In this document: piece by piece, positions 8,879-16,485 of the stretch
Layout: every line of letters starts with the position of its first letter
Position numbering within the stretch: position 1 is the stretch's first letter
Assembly: GCA_019745975.1 (NCBI GenBank)
Contig: JAIESQ010000060.1
Span: forward strand, 16,457-80,456
Direction of reading: 5' to 3'
Source of the DNA: Pirellulales bacterium
GTDB lineage: Bacteria > Planctomycetota > Planctomycetia > Pirellulales > JAEUIK01
Length of the DNA stretch: 64,000 bases
Position numbers and translations under genes: made by a program
The notes under the pieces: model-generated
Told to the model about the DNA's origin: nothing
Database searches by the model: none
What the model saw: the letters and a program-made list of their open reading frames with translations, nothing else

Positions 8879-11536
8879 ATGCGCCGTTCTGCGTTCGTTC
8901 GACGTCGATCAACCCGTAAGCCAATCGCGATTTATTCACGGCGATTGCTTCGTGTCGGGTTCGCCATGCTGCTGACCGTCGGTTGCCTGGGCTTGCTGAG
9001 CCTGCAGTTGGCCGCCGCGCCGGCCACGAAAAAGAACGCCAAGCCAGCCGCCAAGCCCGCGACCGCCAAGGTCCCTAAGTCGTTCGTCGCGCCAGTGCGC
9101 GTGGTGCTCTCCGGCGACACGTTTCAAGTCAATTTCAACGGCCGGCGCGTGATCGTGCAGTTCGACGCGGTCGATGCCCCCGAGCGCGGGCAGCCCCACG
9201 CCGAAGCAGCCCGCAACAGCCTGGCCGCCAAAATCCAGGGCAAGGTGGTGCGCATCGAGCCGGTGCGGGGAGACTTTGACGGCGGCTTTATCGCGCGCAT
9301 CTGGCTCGACAAGCGCTCAGTCAATAAGCAGATGGTCGCCGATGGTTTGGCCTGGCACGTTCCCGATGTCGCCTCCAAAGCGCTCGACAAGGCCGAAGCG
9401 CGCGCCAAGGAAACGCGTGCGGGATTGTGGCGTGGCGACTCGCCGCTGCCCCCCTGGGAATACCGCGCGAAGCAGATTGCCGACGCGGTGGCCAACGGCG
9501 AAACGGTTGGCGAAGGAGAAATCGACGGCGAAACACGCGTCAAGCCGTTGCCCTTGGCCAAGAACCGCCGGCGGACGAAAGCCGGCGGCGCCGTCGAGGC
9601 CGAAGTCCGCGAGGCGGCGGAGAAGTTCCTGGCGGCCGCCAAGAAAGGGGACAAGGCCAAGATCAAGGAGGTTTTGACAGCCAAGGCTCGTCAGTCGTTC
9701 GATTCGCAACCGTTTGCCTTGGAGCAGGGGGCCAACTCGTCGTACGCGATCGACCAGGTTGTGGTCGATAGTCAACTCGCTCAAGTGGCGGTGCGGTTCG
9801 AGGCCGAAGGCACCTCAGACAATGCCCATCTGCACCTCCGCCGCGAAGAGGGGAAGTGGCGCGTGTTCGGTTTACAGATCGCCGCCCGCGGCAATGAGCA
9901 GGCCCTCGCGGTGAATTTCGAGCAGCCGGGCGCCGCGCTCGATGACCTGTCCGACGGCGCGGCCGAAGTGGCCCTCGCTTCGGCGGGCGACAACTCGGCG
10001 CCGGTGCGGCTCGACAGCGATACGCGCAAACGGCTGGAAAAGCGCGGCATGCTCGAGAAACTCGACTCGCGCGTCGAGCAACTCGTGACAGAGTATCGTC
10101 GCTCGCTCGAAGAATTCGCCGTCGTCATTCGTTCGGCCCGCGACGAAGACACCTTGCAGGCCTTGTTCGACTCGCCGCAGAATCCGGCGACGCGGTTCGC
10201 CCCGCAGTTTCTCGAGATCGCCCGCGGCGCGCCAAAGTCGACTGCCTGCTTTCAGGCCTGCACGATCGTCTGCGAGATGATGCTCTACGATCGCAGCCGC
10301 AAGGGGCCCGAGCACCTGGCCGAAGCCCGAGATTTGCTCGCGTCGAATCATGTCAAGGCCGAGGAATTATTGCTGCCCGTGTTGTTCCTGTTGTTTAGTC
10401 CGCACGAGGCGAATACCCCGTTCTTCGAACGCGTGCTCGCGGATAGTCCGCACAAAGACGTGCAAGGCTTTGCCTGCCTGGCCGTGGCCACGACGCTGGT
10501 CGCCACCGAGAAGGAAGGGCCCGACGCGTATGCCGACGCCGCCGAGATGATCCGCCAAGCGCAAGAGCGCCGCCAGCGCGACGATCGGATCGTCGCCATG
10601 CTCGAGCGCACGACCAGCGAATTCGGCAAAGTCGAACTTGGCGACACGACGCTGGGCAAGGTCGCCGAACCGCTGTTGTTCGAACGCAAGTTCCTGGTCG
10701 TCGGCAAGGTCGCGCCCGAGATCATCGGCAAGGACATCGACGGCAAGCCGCTCAAGCTGAGCGATTTCCGCGGCAAGGTCGTCATCCTCGATTTCTGGGC
10801 GGATTGGTGCCCGTACTGCGCCCAGATGTACCCGCACGAGCGCGTGATGCTGCAGAAGTTCGCCGACAAGCCGTTCGCGATCGTCGGCGTCAACAGCGAC
10901 ACGCGCGAGCGCTATCAGCAGGTCTTAGCGCAGAAGAAGGTCACCTGGCCATCGTTCTTCGATGGGCCAGATGGACCGATCCGCGAGCGCTGGAACGTCT
11001 CGAGCATTCCCGAGATCTACGTGCTCAATGCCGACGGCGTGATCTGCTACAAAGAGCTGCGCGGTGAAAGCCTGGAGCGCGCGGTGGAAAGACTGCTGCG
11101 CAACCCGAAAGCGACGCCGGGAGTTCCCGTCGAGAAACCGGCGCCGCCTGCGACTCCTGGTAGTCCTGCCGCGCCGGCGACACCTGGCGCCGCACCGCCG
11201 ACACCTGGCGCCGCACCAAGCCCATCGACCGCCACACCGAGCCCACCTGGCGCAACACCCCCTCCGCCGCCTCAACCGCCGGCGGCGAACCCGGCCGTTC
11301 CAGGTGACACAACGGGCGCCGCGCTCCATTCGGTGAAGGCGAATCTGCGGGTTCCGGATGAAGGTCGCGACAGGGTTTTGTCAGCATTCGTGCCGGAATT
11401 CCCGCACTGCGAAACACGAGAGTTAATGTGGCAATTGCCAAGAGCTTTCGACGCCAACGAGTGCTTGCTTAATCGAAGAATTTTGTCAATTTTTTCATTG
11501 ACACTTTTTGTGGGTCGGCATACTCTAAGACGCTAG
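8879..11536 (+). CDS. exported fusion: SNase-like domain + helical region + thioredoxin-like domain + Pro-rich tail
   Basis: ATG 8879 follows AGGGGA and gives an Arg-rich N-terminus plus a signal or anchor segment (residues 29-48). Residues about 70-190 form a staphylococcal-nuclease-like fold with GDTFQV and VDAPERGQP. The Arg of the usual R-x-x-x-x-D-x-P-E run is Gln, and the second catalytic Arg also seems absent, so nuclease activity is doubtful. A helical middle follows. A TlpA/ResA-like thioredoxin domain (about 610-750) carries WADWCPYC with Cys644 and Cys647 and the cis-Pro strand SSIPEIYVL. The end is Pro/Ala-rich, then about 75 residues of unlike composition up to the stop, possibly a frameshifted or extended tail. 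A periplasmic redox role is inferred. Confidence 0.85.
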   Translation: MRRSAFVRRRSTRKPIAIYSRRLLRVGFAMLLTVGCLGLLSLQLAAAPATKKNAKPAAKPATAKVPKSFVAPVRVVLSGDTFQVNFNGRRVIVQFDAVDAPERGQPHAEAARNSLAAKIQGKVVRIEPVRGDFDGGFIARIWLDKRSVNKQMVADGLAWHVPDVASKALDKAEARAKETRAGLWRGDSPLPPWEYRAKQIADAVANGETVGEGEIDGETRVKPLPLAKNRRRTKAGGAVEAEVREAAEKFLAAAKKGDKAKIKEVLTAKARQSFDSQPFALEQGANSSYAIDQVVVDSQLAQVAVRFEAEGTSDNAHLHLRREEGKWRVFGLQIAARGNEQALAVNFEQPGAALDDLSDGAAEVALASAGDNSAPVRLDSDTRKRLEKRGMLEKLDSRVEQLVTEYRRSLEEFAVVIRSARDEDTLQALFDSPQNPATRFAPQFLEIARGAPKSTACFQACTIVCEMMLYDRSRKGPEHLAEARDLLASNHVKAEELLLPVLFLLFSPHEANTPFFERVLADSPHKDVQGFACLAVATTLVATEKEGPDAYADAAEMIRQAQERRQRDDRIVAMLERTTSEFGKVELGDTTLGKVAEPLLFERKFLVVGKVAPEIIGKDIDGKPLKLSDFRGKVVILDFWADWCPYCAQMYPHERVMLQKFADKPFAIVGVNSDTRERYQQVLAQKKVTWPSFFDGPDGPIRERWNVSSIPEIYVLNADGVICYKELRGESLERAVERLLRNPKATPGVPVEKPAPPATPGSPAAPATPGAAPPTPGAAPSPSTATPSPPGATPPPPPQPPAANPAVPGDTTGAALHSVKANLRVPDEGRDRVLSAFVPEFPHCETRELMWQLPRAFDANECLLNRRILSIFSLTLFVGRHTLRR
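11498..11526 (+). promoter_or_regulatory. strong sigma70-like promoter for the PEP-CTERM genes
   Basis: A perfect TTGACA (11498-11503), a 17-base spacer and TACTCT (11521-11526) lie in an unusually AT-rich patch. The patch overlaps the last codons of the upstream fusion gene. The predicted leader before the first PEP-CTERM gene is about 360 nt. Confidence 0.6.
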
Positions 11537-11595
11537 ATCGCGTGGCTTGGATTAGCCGCTCGGCCTGACGTTTCTAGTTCGCAAGAGGATCGCTA

Positions 11596-11641
11596 ATGCA
11601 CGCGTGGTGAGCTTTGAGCCGGAGGATTCCGGTTAGCTCAC
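11596..11641 (+). promoter_or_regulatory. leader element: four-codon ORF plus stem-loop
   Basis: AAGAGGA precedes ATG at 11596, which opens a four-codon frame (Met-His-Ala-Trp-stop, 11596-11610). Its stop overlaps a hairpin at 11607-11641 with arms GTGAGCT/AGCTCAC and GCCGGA/TCCGGT. The arrangement resembles a leader peptide and attenuator in miniature, but the hairpin has no T-run, and chance is possible for so short a frame. Confidence 0.35.
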
Positions 11642-11894
11642 GACATCTCTGTGTATGCGGTCCGTAGTTCTCGCGATGCTTCCTGCTCGGCTCGGACGTT
11701 GATGGTGCGCGTTGCCGCGCGCGATCTCTCGTCACTAGTCGGCTGAGGTTTCTTCTCGCGACGACTCCGCCCGGTCTGATTGCGCTTGGCGGGTTTTCGC
11801 TCGCTTGGTGCCAGCCCGGGAGGTGCTATCGACGCATCGACAGTCGGTGTCCTCAACGCGTGCCTTGTTAGCCAGAACAGCAGAGAGGAGCCTA

Positions 11895-12572
11895 ATGATG
11901 ACTGTCCGACAATCGCTTGCCTTGCGCGCAGCCAAAGCCGTGCGCAGCTTGGTACCCTGTGTCGCTCTGGTTGCCTTGTTTGGAGCGACCGCGCAAGCGA
12001 GTTTATTGCCACCTGGCGTTACCGCGCTTGCCGTGGGCGAAGCCGAGCCAGGGCCATCGGCCATCGTGGCCACGCTCACCGTGCCGGTCGTCGCCCCGAC
12101 GTTTACCGGCTCGCTTACCTCGACGGTTCTTTCAGGCGACCCCACAAATCCCTTCCCCGGTGGGTTGACGTTCATTTACGACCTGTCGAACGACCCCGGC
12201 AGTCCGCACGCGGTTCATCGCCTGACCGTCTCGAACTTCACCGGCTTTCTGACCGACGTCAGCTATTCGACCCTCACGCCTGGGATCGCGCCGACATTGA
12301 TGGATCGCGGGCCGCTGGCCGGCGACGTCGTCGGCTTCACGTTCGTCGGTTTTCCGCTGGGCGCCGGCGCGCTGGTCCCCGGCGGTGTGGCCACCACGTT
12401 AGTCGTCCAAACGGATGCGACCATTTTCACCGTATCGAAGGCTGCCGTGATCGACGGCAGCACTGCCAATGTCGATACCTTGGCGCCCAAGGCGATTCCC
12501 GAGCCTGCCACGCTGGTGATGGCTCTGATTGGCGCCGCGCTGTCCGGCTTTTGGTTCTGGCGCCGGCGATAG
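11895..12572 (+). CDS. PEP-CTERM sorting-domain protein (paralogue 1)
   Basis: AGAGGAG sits four bases before ATG 11895, which is preferred over the longer frame from 11805. The 225-residue product has a Sec signal peptide (core SLVPCVALVALFGATAQA), a beta-rich secreted domain, and a C-terminal IPEPATLVMALIGAALSG followed by an Arg cluster. That is the canonical PEP-CTERM sorting signal cleaved by exosortase. The central domain contains GSLTSTVLSGDPTNP, GGLTFIYDLSNDPGS and FLTDVSY, shared with the next gene. It is probably a cell-envelope or matrix protein. It lies behind the promoter at 11498. Confidence 0.9.
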   Translation: MMTVRQSLALRAAKAVRSLVPCVALVALFGATAQASLLPPGVTALAVGEAEPGPSAIVATLTVPVVAPTFTGSLTSTVLSGDPTNPFPGGLTFIYDLSNDPGSPHAVHRLTVSNFTGFLTDVSYSTLTPGIAPTLMDRGPLAGDVVGFTFVGFPLGAGALVPGGVATTLVVQTDATIFTVSKAAVIDGSTANVDTLAPKAIPEPATLVMALIGAALSGFWFWRRR

Positions 12573-12659
12573 CGTTGTTCGAAAAAACATCGGGGCAAAT
12601 CCAAGCGTGTGAATCAATCTGGCAACCCCGAACCACATCGAAATAGGCGGGAGGAGCTC

Positions 12660-13340
12660 ATGAGAAGTACGAATTCGCATTGCGTTCTTAAGTTCGTTCG
12701 TTTGGCAGTCGTGGCCTTGGTTGCCACCACCAGCGCGGGACAACTGGCCCAGGCCGTCCCCATGGTCCCCGGCGACTCCGTATTGGGATCGCCTGAAGCC
12801 AAGCCCGATCCCCTCTCGACGATCGTCGATTCGCTCACGTCCCCCTTTGCCACGACGAACTACACCGGCAGCGTCGTCAGCACGGTGCTCAGCGGCGATA
12901 CCACCAACAAACTGGGCGGTCTGACCTTTACCTACCTGGTCTACAACGACCCTGGCAGCGTCAACGTCCTCGAACGCTTGAGCGTGCTGGGCTTCGCGGG
13001 ATTAGCGACCGACGTCAGCTATAACCCAACCGTTCCCGCCCTGGGCGTCGCCCCCAGCCTCATGGATCGCAGCTTTGGTTCCGGCGATACCATCGGCTGG
13101 CAGTTCGTCGGACCTCCGCTGTCTCCGGCCGGCGTCATCGCGCCCGGTACGAACAGCTATCTGCTCGTCGTGCAGACCGGTGTTTCGGGCTACACCCGTG
13201 GAGTCGCCAACGTGATCGACGGGGTTTCCACGTCGGTGGCGGCGTTGGTGCCGATTCCCGAGCCCACCAGTCTGGTGATGGCGGGCCTGGGAGCAGCCGG
13301 CCTGGCTGCGGTCGTCGCGCGTCGGCGCCGCCGAAAGTAG
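12660..13340 (+). CDS. PEP-CTERM sorting-domain protein (paralogue 2)
   Basis: GGGAGGAG precedes ATG 12660. The 226-residue product has a signal peptide (LAVVALVATTSAGQLAQA) and ends with IPEPTSLVMAGLGAAGLA and an RRRRRK anchor, a PEP-CTERM tail. It is a clear tandem paralogue of the preceding gene: TGSVVSTVLSGDTTN, GGLTFTYLVYNDPGS and LATDVSYNPT align with the same order and spacing, as do APSLMDR and LLVVQT. The 87-bp gap suggests one transcript. Function beyond envelope sorting is unknown. Confidence 0.9.
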   Translation: MRSTNSHCVLKFVRLAVVALVATTSAGQLAQAVPMVPGDSVLGSPEAKPDPLSTIVDSLTSPFATTNYTGSVVSTVLSGDTTNKLGGLTFTYLVYNDPGSVNVLERLSVLGFAGLATDVSYNPTVPALGVAPSLMDRSFGSGDTIGWQFVGPPLSPAGVIAPGTNSYLLVVQTGVSGYTRGVANVIDGVSTSVAALVPIPEPTSLVMAGLGAAGLAAVVARRRRRK

Positions 13341-13696
13341 TCGGCCGCCGAAAGTAGTTCGGCAGCTCGAGCCTGCGACGGTCTCCCCTAGAGAAACAGG
13401 AAACGGGAAACAGCGATCTCGATTCGGCTCGCGGTGCCCGCCTGGCAGAGTGCAAAACCCTGTCGGCCGGCGCCGCGGGCCGTTTTCATTCTGCCACCCC
13501 GACAAAGACATATCGTTTCGATCCAGCTCGAACTGCCTGGTGGAACTCACGCTCGAGCGATTGTCAGCTAGCTGAGCTGCTTGATCGGGGTGCCATGGCC
13601 ACTTAGGTACTCCGTAAGTGGCCATGCGAGTTCGATCGTAAGCATGCCCACGGCAAGCGTGGGCATGGCACCCGTTCAACTTGCATGAATAGCGCT
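13341..13696. other. spacer with duplicated gene end and composite palindrome
   Basis: The last codons and stop of the PEP-CTERM gene (GCCGCCGAAAGTAGT) are repeated immediately downstream at about 13346-13361. A composite repeat follows at 13588-13673. No gene is recognised in the remainder. Confidence 0.6.
13588..13673. repeat. family-A-like composite palindromic element
   Basis: The ends are inverted (GGGTGCCATGG and CCATGCCCAC...GGCATGGCACCC). One internal hairpin is built on TGGCCACTTA/TAAGTGGCCA and the other on GCCCACG/CGTGGGC. The outer GGGTGCCA/TGGCACCC matches the full family-A elements, although the hairpin sequences differ. Confidence 0.7.
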
Positions 13697-15220
13697 CTAG
13701 CCGGCGAGCTCTCGCAGTTTGGCCCGCGCAACCTTGCCCAACGCATTGCGCGGCAGTTCGTCGACAAACAGCCACACGCTCGGCCGCTGGTAGTCGACCA
13801 GCCTCGTGCGCAGAAACTCTCGCAGCCGCGCCTCGTCAAGCGTGCCATCGCTGCGCACGATCGCCGCGGCCACGCGCTCGCCCCGCCGCTCGTCGGGCAG
13901 GCCAAACACCGCCGCTTCGGCCACGCCCGGGCAGGTGTTCAGCACACTCTCCACCACCTGAGGGTAGACATTGAATCCCGAGCTGATGATCAAGTCGTGC
14001 TGCCGACCCACCAGCTTCAGAAAGCCATCGCGGTCGAGCCAGCCGATGTCACCGGTATCGAACCAGCCGCTGGCCCATGCCTCGCGGGTGGCGTCGGGCC
14101 GCCGCCAATACTCGCAAAATAGCTGAGCCCCGCGCACCTGCACGTGCCCGGTTCGCGGATCGCCAGCACTGGCAGCCGAGCACGTGTCGTTCGCCAGCGC
14201 CGCTCCTTGGTCGTCGACGATGCGCAGTTCCACGCCCGGCAGCGAAACTCCGACCGAGCCGTGCGGCCACGGGCCGTCGAGCGGCAGGCTCGTGAGGACG
14301 TGCGCTTCGGTCATGCCGTAGCGATTGATGATTGGGCGGCCGAGAATGCTCTCCAGGCGCGGCAACACATCGGCCCGAATCGGCGCCGACCCGCACGTGA
14401 ACAACCGCACGTGCTGCCATTGCCGCGCCGCCTCGACGAACTCCGGGCGCTCGAGCCACGCATAGTAAAACGGCGGCACGCCCATAAAAACCGTTCCGCG
14501 CGCCAGGGCGTCGAGCGTGCGCCGCGGATGGAACGACTCTTCGAGCACCAGGCACGCGCCGCAGAGCAAACTCAACTGCGTCGCGAACGACAGGCCATGA
14601 ATATGAAATAGTGGCAGCGCGCAGATCACGCGGTCGTCGGGCGTGACGCGCCACGTCTCGGCCAGAGCCTCGAGTGCGACCGCCAGATTCGCGTGATCGT
14701 GCACAACCCCCTTGGGCTGCCCGGTTGTCCCCGAACTGTAAATGACGAGTGCCCGATCGCTGGCTTGATAGTTAGGCTCGCGCAGCGGTGCTTGCGGCGG
14801 CTCCCAGTCGGCATCCACTTCGAGAACTGCCGTCAGGTCTGGCAAGTCGTTCTGCAATGGGCGGATCGTCTCGGCCGCCTCGCTGCCGGCGACCACCAGC
14901 TTGGCGCCGCTGTCGGCCAGAAAGTACCGCAGCTCCGCCTGCGTATAGTGCGGATTCAGCGGCAGCGACACGCCGCCGGCCAAAAGCACGCCCAAGTGCG
15001 CCTGCAGCAGCGGCCACTTGTCCGGGGTGACGAGCGCCACGCGATCGCCCGGCTCGAGTCCCTGTGCTTGCAGCCAGCCGGCCGCGCGCCGCGCGCGAGA
15101 TTCGAGCGCGCCGTAGCGGATCGAATGCCCGCGGTGTTCGACTGCGGTCCGCGCCGAGTGGGCGGCAAAGCTCTCCAGCAGTCGTCGGGCGAAGCCTGAT
15201 GTCGGGCCTGGCTCAGCCAT
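13697..15220 (-). CDS. AMP-forming acyl-CoA synthetase/ligase
   Basis: The 507-residue protein starts at ATG 15220 and carries the adenylate-forming enzyme signatures in order: YSSGTTGQPKG (residues 161-171), RYGMTEAH, GWFDTGDIGWLDRDGFLKLVGR, and C-terminal LGKVARAKL with the acyl-adenylate Lys496. Length and motifs resemble malonyl-CoA/methylmalonyl-CoA synthetases and medium-chain acyl-CoA ligases (about 500 residues). The reaction would be carboxylate + ATP + CoA to acyl-CoA + AMP + PPi. No membrane segment is present. The chain-length pocket cannot be read reliably. It reads away from the repeat-rich spacer upstream and appears monocistronic. Confidence 0.9.
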   Translation of the reverse strand: MAEPGPTSGFARRLLESFAAHSARTAVEHRGHSIRYGALESRARRAAGWLQAQGLEPGDRVALVTPDKWPLLQAHLGVLLAGGVSLPLNPHYTQAELRYFLADSGAKLVVAGSEAAETIRPLQNDLPDLTAVLEVDADWEPPQAPLREPNYQASDRALVIYSSGTTGQPKGVVHDHANLAVALEALAETWRVTPDDRVICALPLFHIHGLSFATQLSLLCGACLVLEESFHPRRTLDALARGTVFMGVPPFYYAWLERPEFVEAARQWQHVRLFTCGSAPIRADVLPRLESILGRPIINRYGMTEAHVLTSLPLDGPWPHGSVGVSLPGVELRIVDDQGAALANDTCSAASAGDPRTGHVQVRGAQLFCEYWRRPDATREAWASGWFDTGDIGWLDRDGFLKLVGRQHDLIISSGFNVYPQVVESVLNTCPGVAEAAVFGLPDERRGERVAAAIVRSDGTLDEARLREFLRTRLVDYQRPSVWLFVDELPRNALGKVARAKLRELAG

Positions 15221-15384
15221 GGTCGCGGCAACCCGGGCGGTTCAGAACATGGACTCGCCCGAAATTGTACCGCAAGCGCTACCGCCGCCGGCCGGGTGAT
15301 ACCACTTGCTGAGTATCGTTTGGCTCTGCCCGTGCTTGGCGCGTTACTATGCGTGTACCACACGGGGGCTTCCCGAGCCCTCCC

Positions 15385-15406
15385 TGTAGGGTGTGCGAAG
15401 CACACC
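15385..15406. repeat. family-C palindrome, half copy
   Basis: TGTAGGGTGTGCGAAGCACACC is a hairpin identical in design to the ends of the full elements at 42240-42305 and 46766-46857. Confidence 0.65.
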
Positions 15407-15871
15407 GACTCGCGCGCCGCGCCAGTCTCAGAAGTGAGCAACCTCGCACCGCGCACTTCACATTTCAGACGTGGGCTTAATGCACTTGGTCACCGCCAAG
15501 TCATTAAGGCAGGTCGTTGTCTATAGGACGGATGTATCGGCAACTGGAATTAGGCAATTTCGTGCTGTCCGGCCTGATGTCGCCGTTCTCGACAAAATAG
15601 GCGACGCGATCGATTGGTCTGCCGAGTGAAGTGATTCGCGGGGACGCTCCTGCCCAGGCCTGTGACAGCCCGGTCTAGCAGCGCCTGCCCTTCAGACCGC
15701 ATCCGGATTTGGCGCCTTCGTTCCTGGGCGGAGAACTGCGGCGGCGTGCGCAAGTGGCCATTTTTGGCCATGACAAATGTACACAAATGTGAACAGTAAT
15801 AGGTGCGAGGCTAGAGGCCAGAGACTTGCGGCAATGCCGACATGCGCTCCCTGCGCGCGTCACGTCCTGCT

Positions 15872-15899
15872 GAACACTGAATACTGAACACCGAAAACT
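15872..15899. repeat. GAACACT heptamer array without gene
   Basis: Four tandem 7-mers occur: GAACACT, GAATACT, GAACACC and GAAAACT. The same 7-mer bounds the four-helix-bundle gene at 60.1-60.4 kb. This copy has no recognisable gene beside it. Confidence 0.7.
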
Positions 15900-16096
15900 A
15901 TTCCCAAACCTGGCTCGCCAGCCTGCGCGCTGAACACCCCGCGTGCTGCACTGTTCCTGCAGTCTGCAGCCTGCGGACTACAGCCTGATTTCACGCATCT
16001 CACCCAGGGACTTCGCGATTCAACCGAATCGTTTGTTTGAGTCGGAGCGGAGAGCTGCGTCCGACGTGCGCGCCACGTCAACGCTACGATCGACTT

Positions 16097-16188
16097 GTTA
16101 GCCGCGGAGCTTGCTCCGCGCGCTAGCGCGCTCGACGCTGAATTGAACCACGCGCGAGCTAGCGCGCGGGATAAATCCCGCGGCTAAC
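16097..16188. repeat. family-B composite palindromic element
   Basis: The outer inverted ends are GTTAGCCGCGG and CCGCGGCTAAC. A hairpin at each end (CGGAGCTTGCTCCG and CGGGATAAATCCCG) and internal GCGCTAGCGCGC and GAGCTAGCGCGCG segments complete it. Length is 92 bp. Related copies lie at 38148-38294 and 49238-49345. Confidence 0.8.
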
Positions 16189-16194
16189 GAATTC

Positions 16195-16322
16195 TTAGGA
16201 CGCAAAACTGCCGTTAGGACGATCTAGGACGCAAGCGTTTTTGGATTTGCGTCCTAAAATAACTCGCTGACAACAAACGACTTAACGACTTTTGACAGCC
16301 GCTTAGGACGGTTAGGACGCAA
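16195..16322. repeat. cluster of TTAGGACGCAA motifs with a perfect hairpin
   Basis: TTAGGACGCAA or close variants occur at about 16195, 16215, 16225, 16303 and 16312. An inverted copy at 16247-16256 makes a perfect 10-bp stem with 16225-16234 around a 12-base loop. The cluster lies 165-290 bases upstream of the ABC permease start. It could be a protein-binding array or decayed repeats. Confidence 0.55.
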
Positions 16323-16485
16323 ATTCCCGGACAATCTTATTCTGGGGGACCCCCGGGGGAGAGAAGAAGATCGGCACACACCCCTCCCCAAACGGGACGC
16401 AAGCCACGCGGCCCGGCGGAGCGAGGCGCCCCAGACTACGTCTATACTGCAAGCGACCCGAACGTCTCCGGAACAAGGGGCCCGC

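Larger units (their letters stand above)
15221..16485. other. 1.3-kb repeat-rich spacer
   Basis: No convincing gene is present. A minus-strand frame at 15550-15786 (first ATG 15786, second at 15771) is basic and may be a decayed ORF; ACAAATGT is repeated at its 5' end (about 15774-15791). The spacer holds a half family-C palindrome, a heptamer array, a family-B composite element and a cluster of TTAGGACGCAA motifs, each listed separately. The 3' end contains the 5' region of the ABC permease gene. Confidence 0.6.

Noticed and set aside
15550..15786. 78-codon minus-strand frame
   Set aside because: Basic composition with no family match or ribosome site; kept only as a note in the spacer entry.
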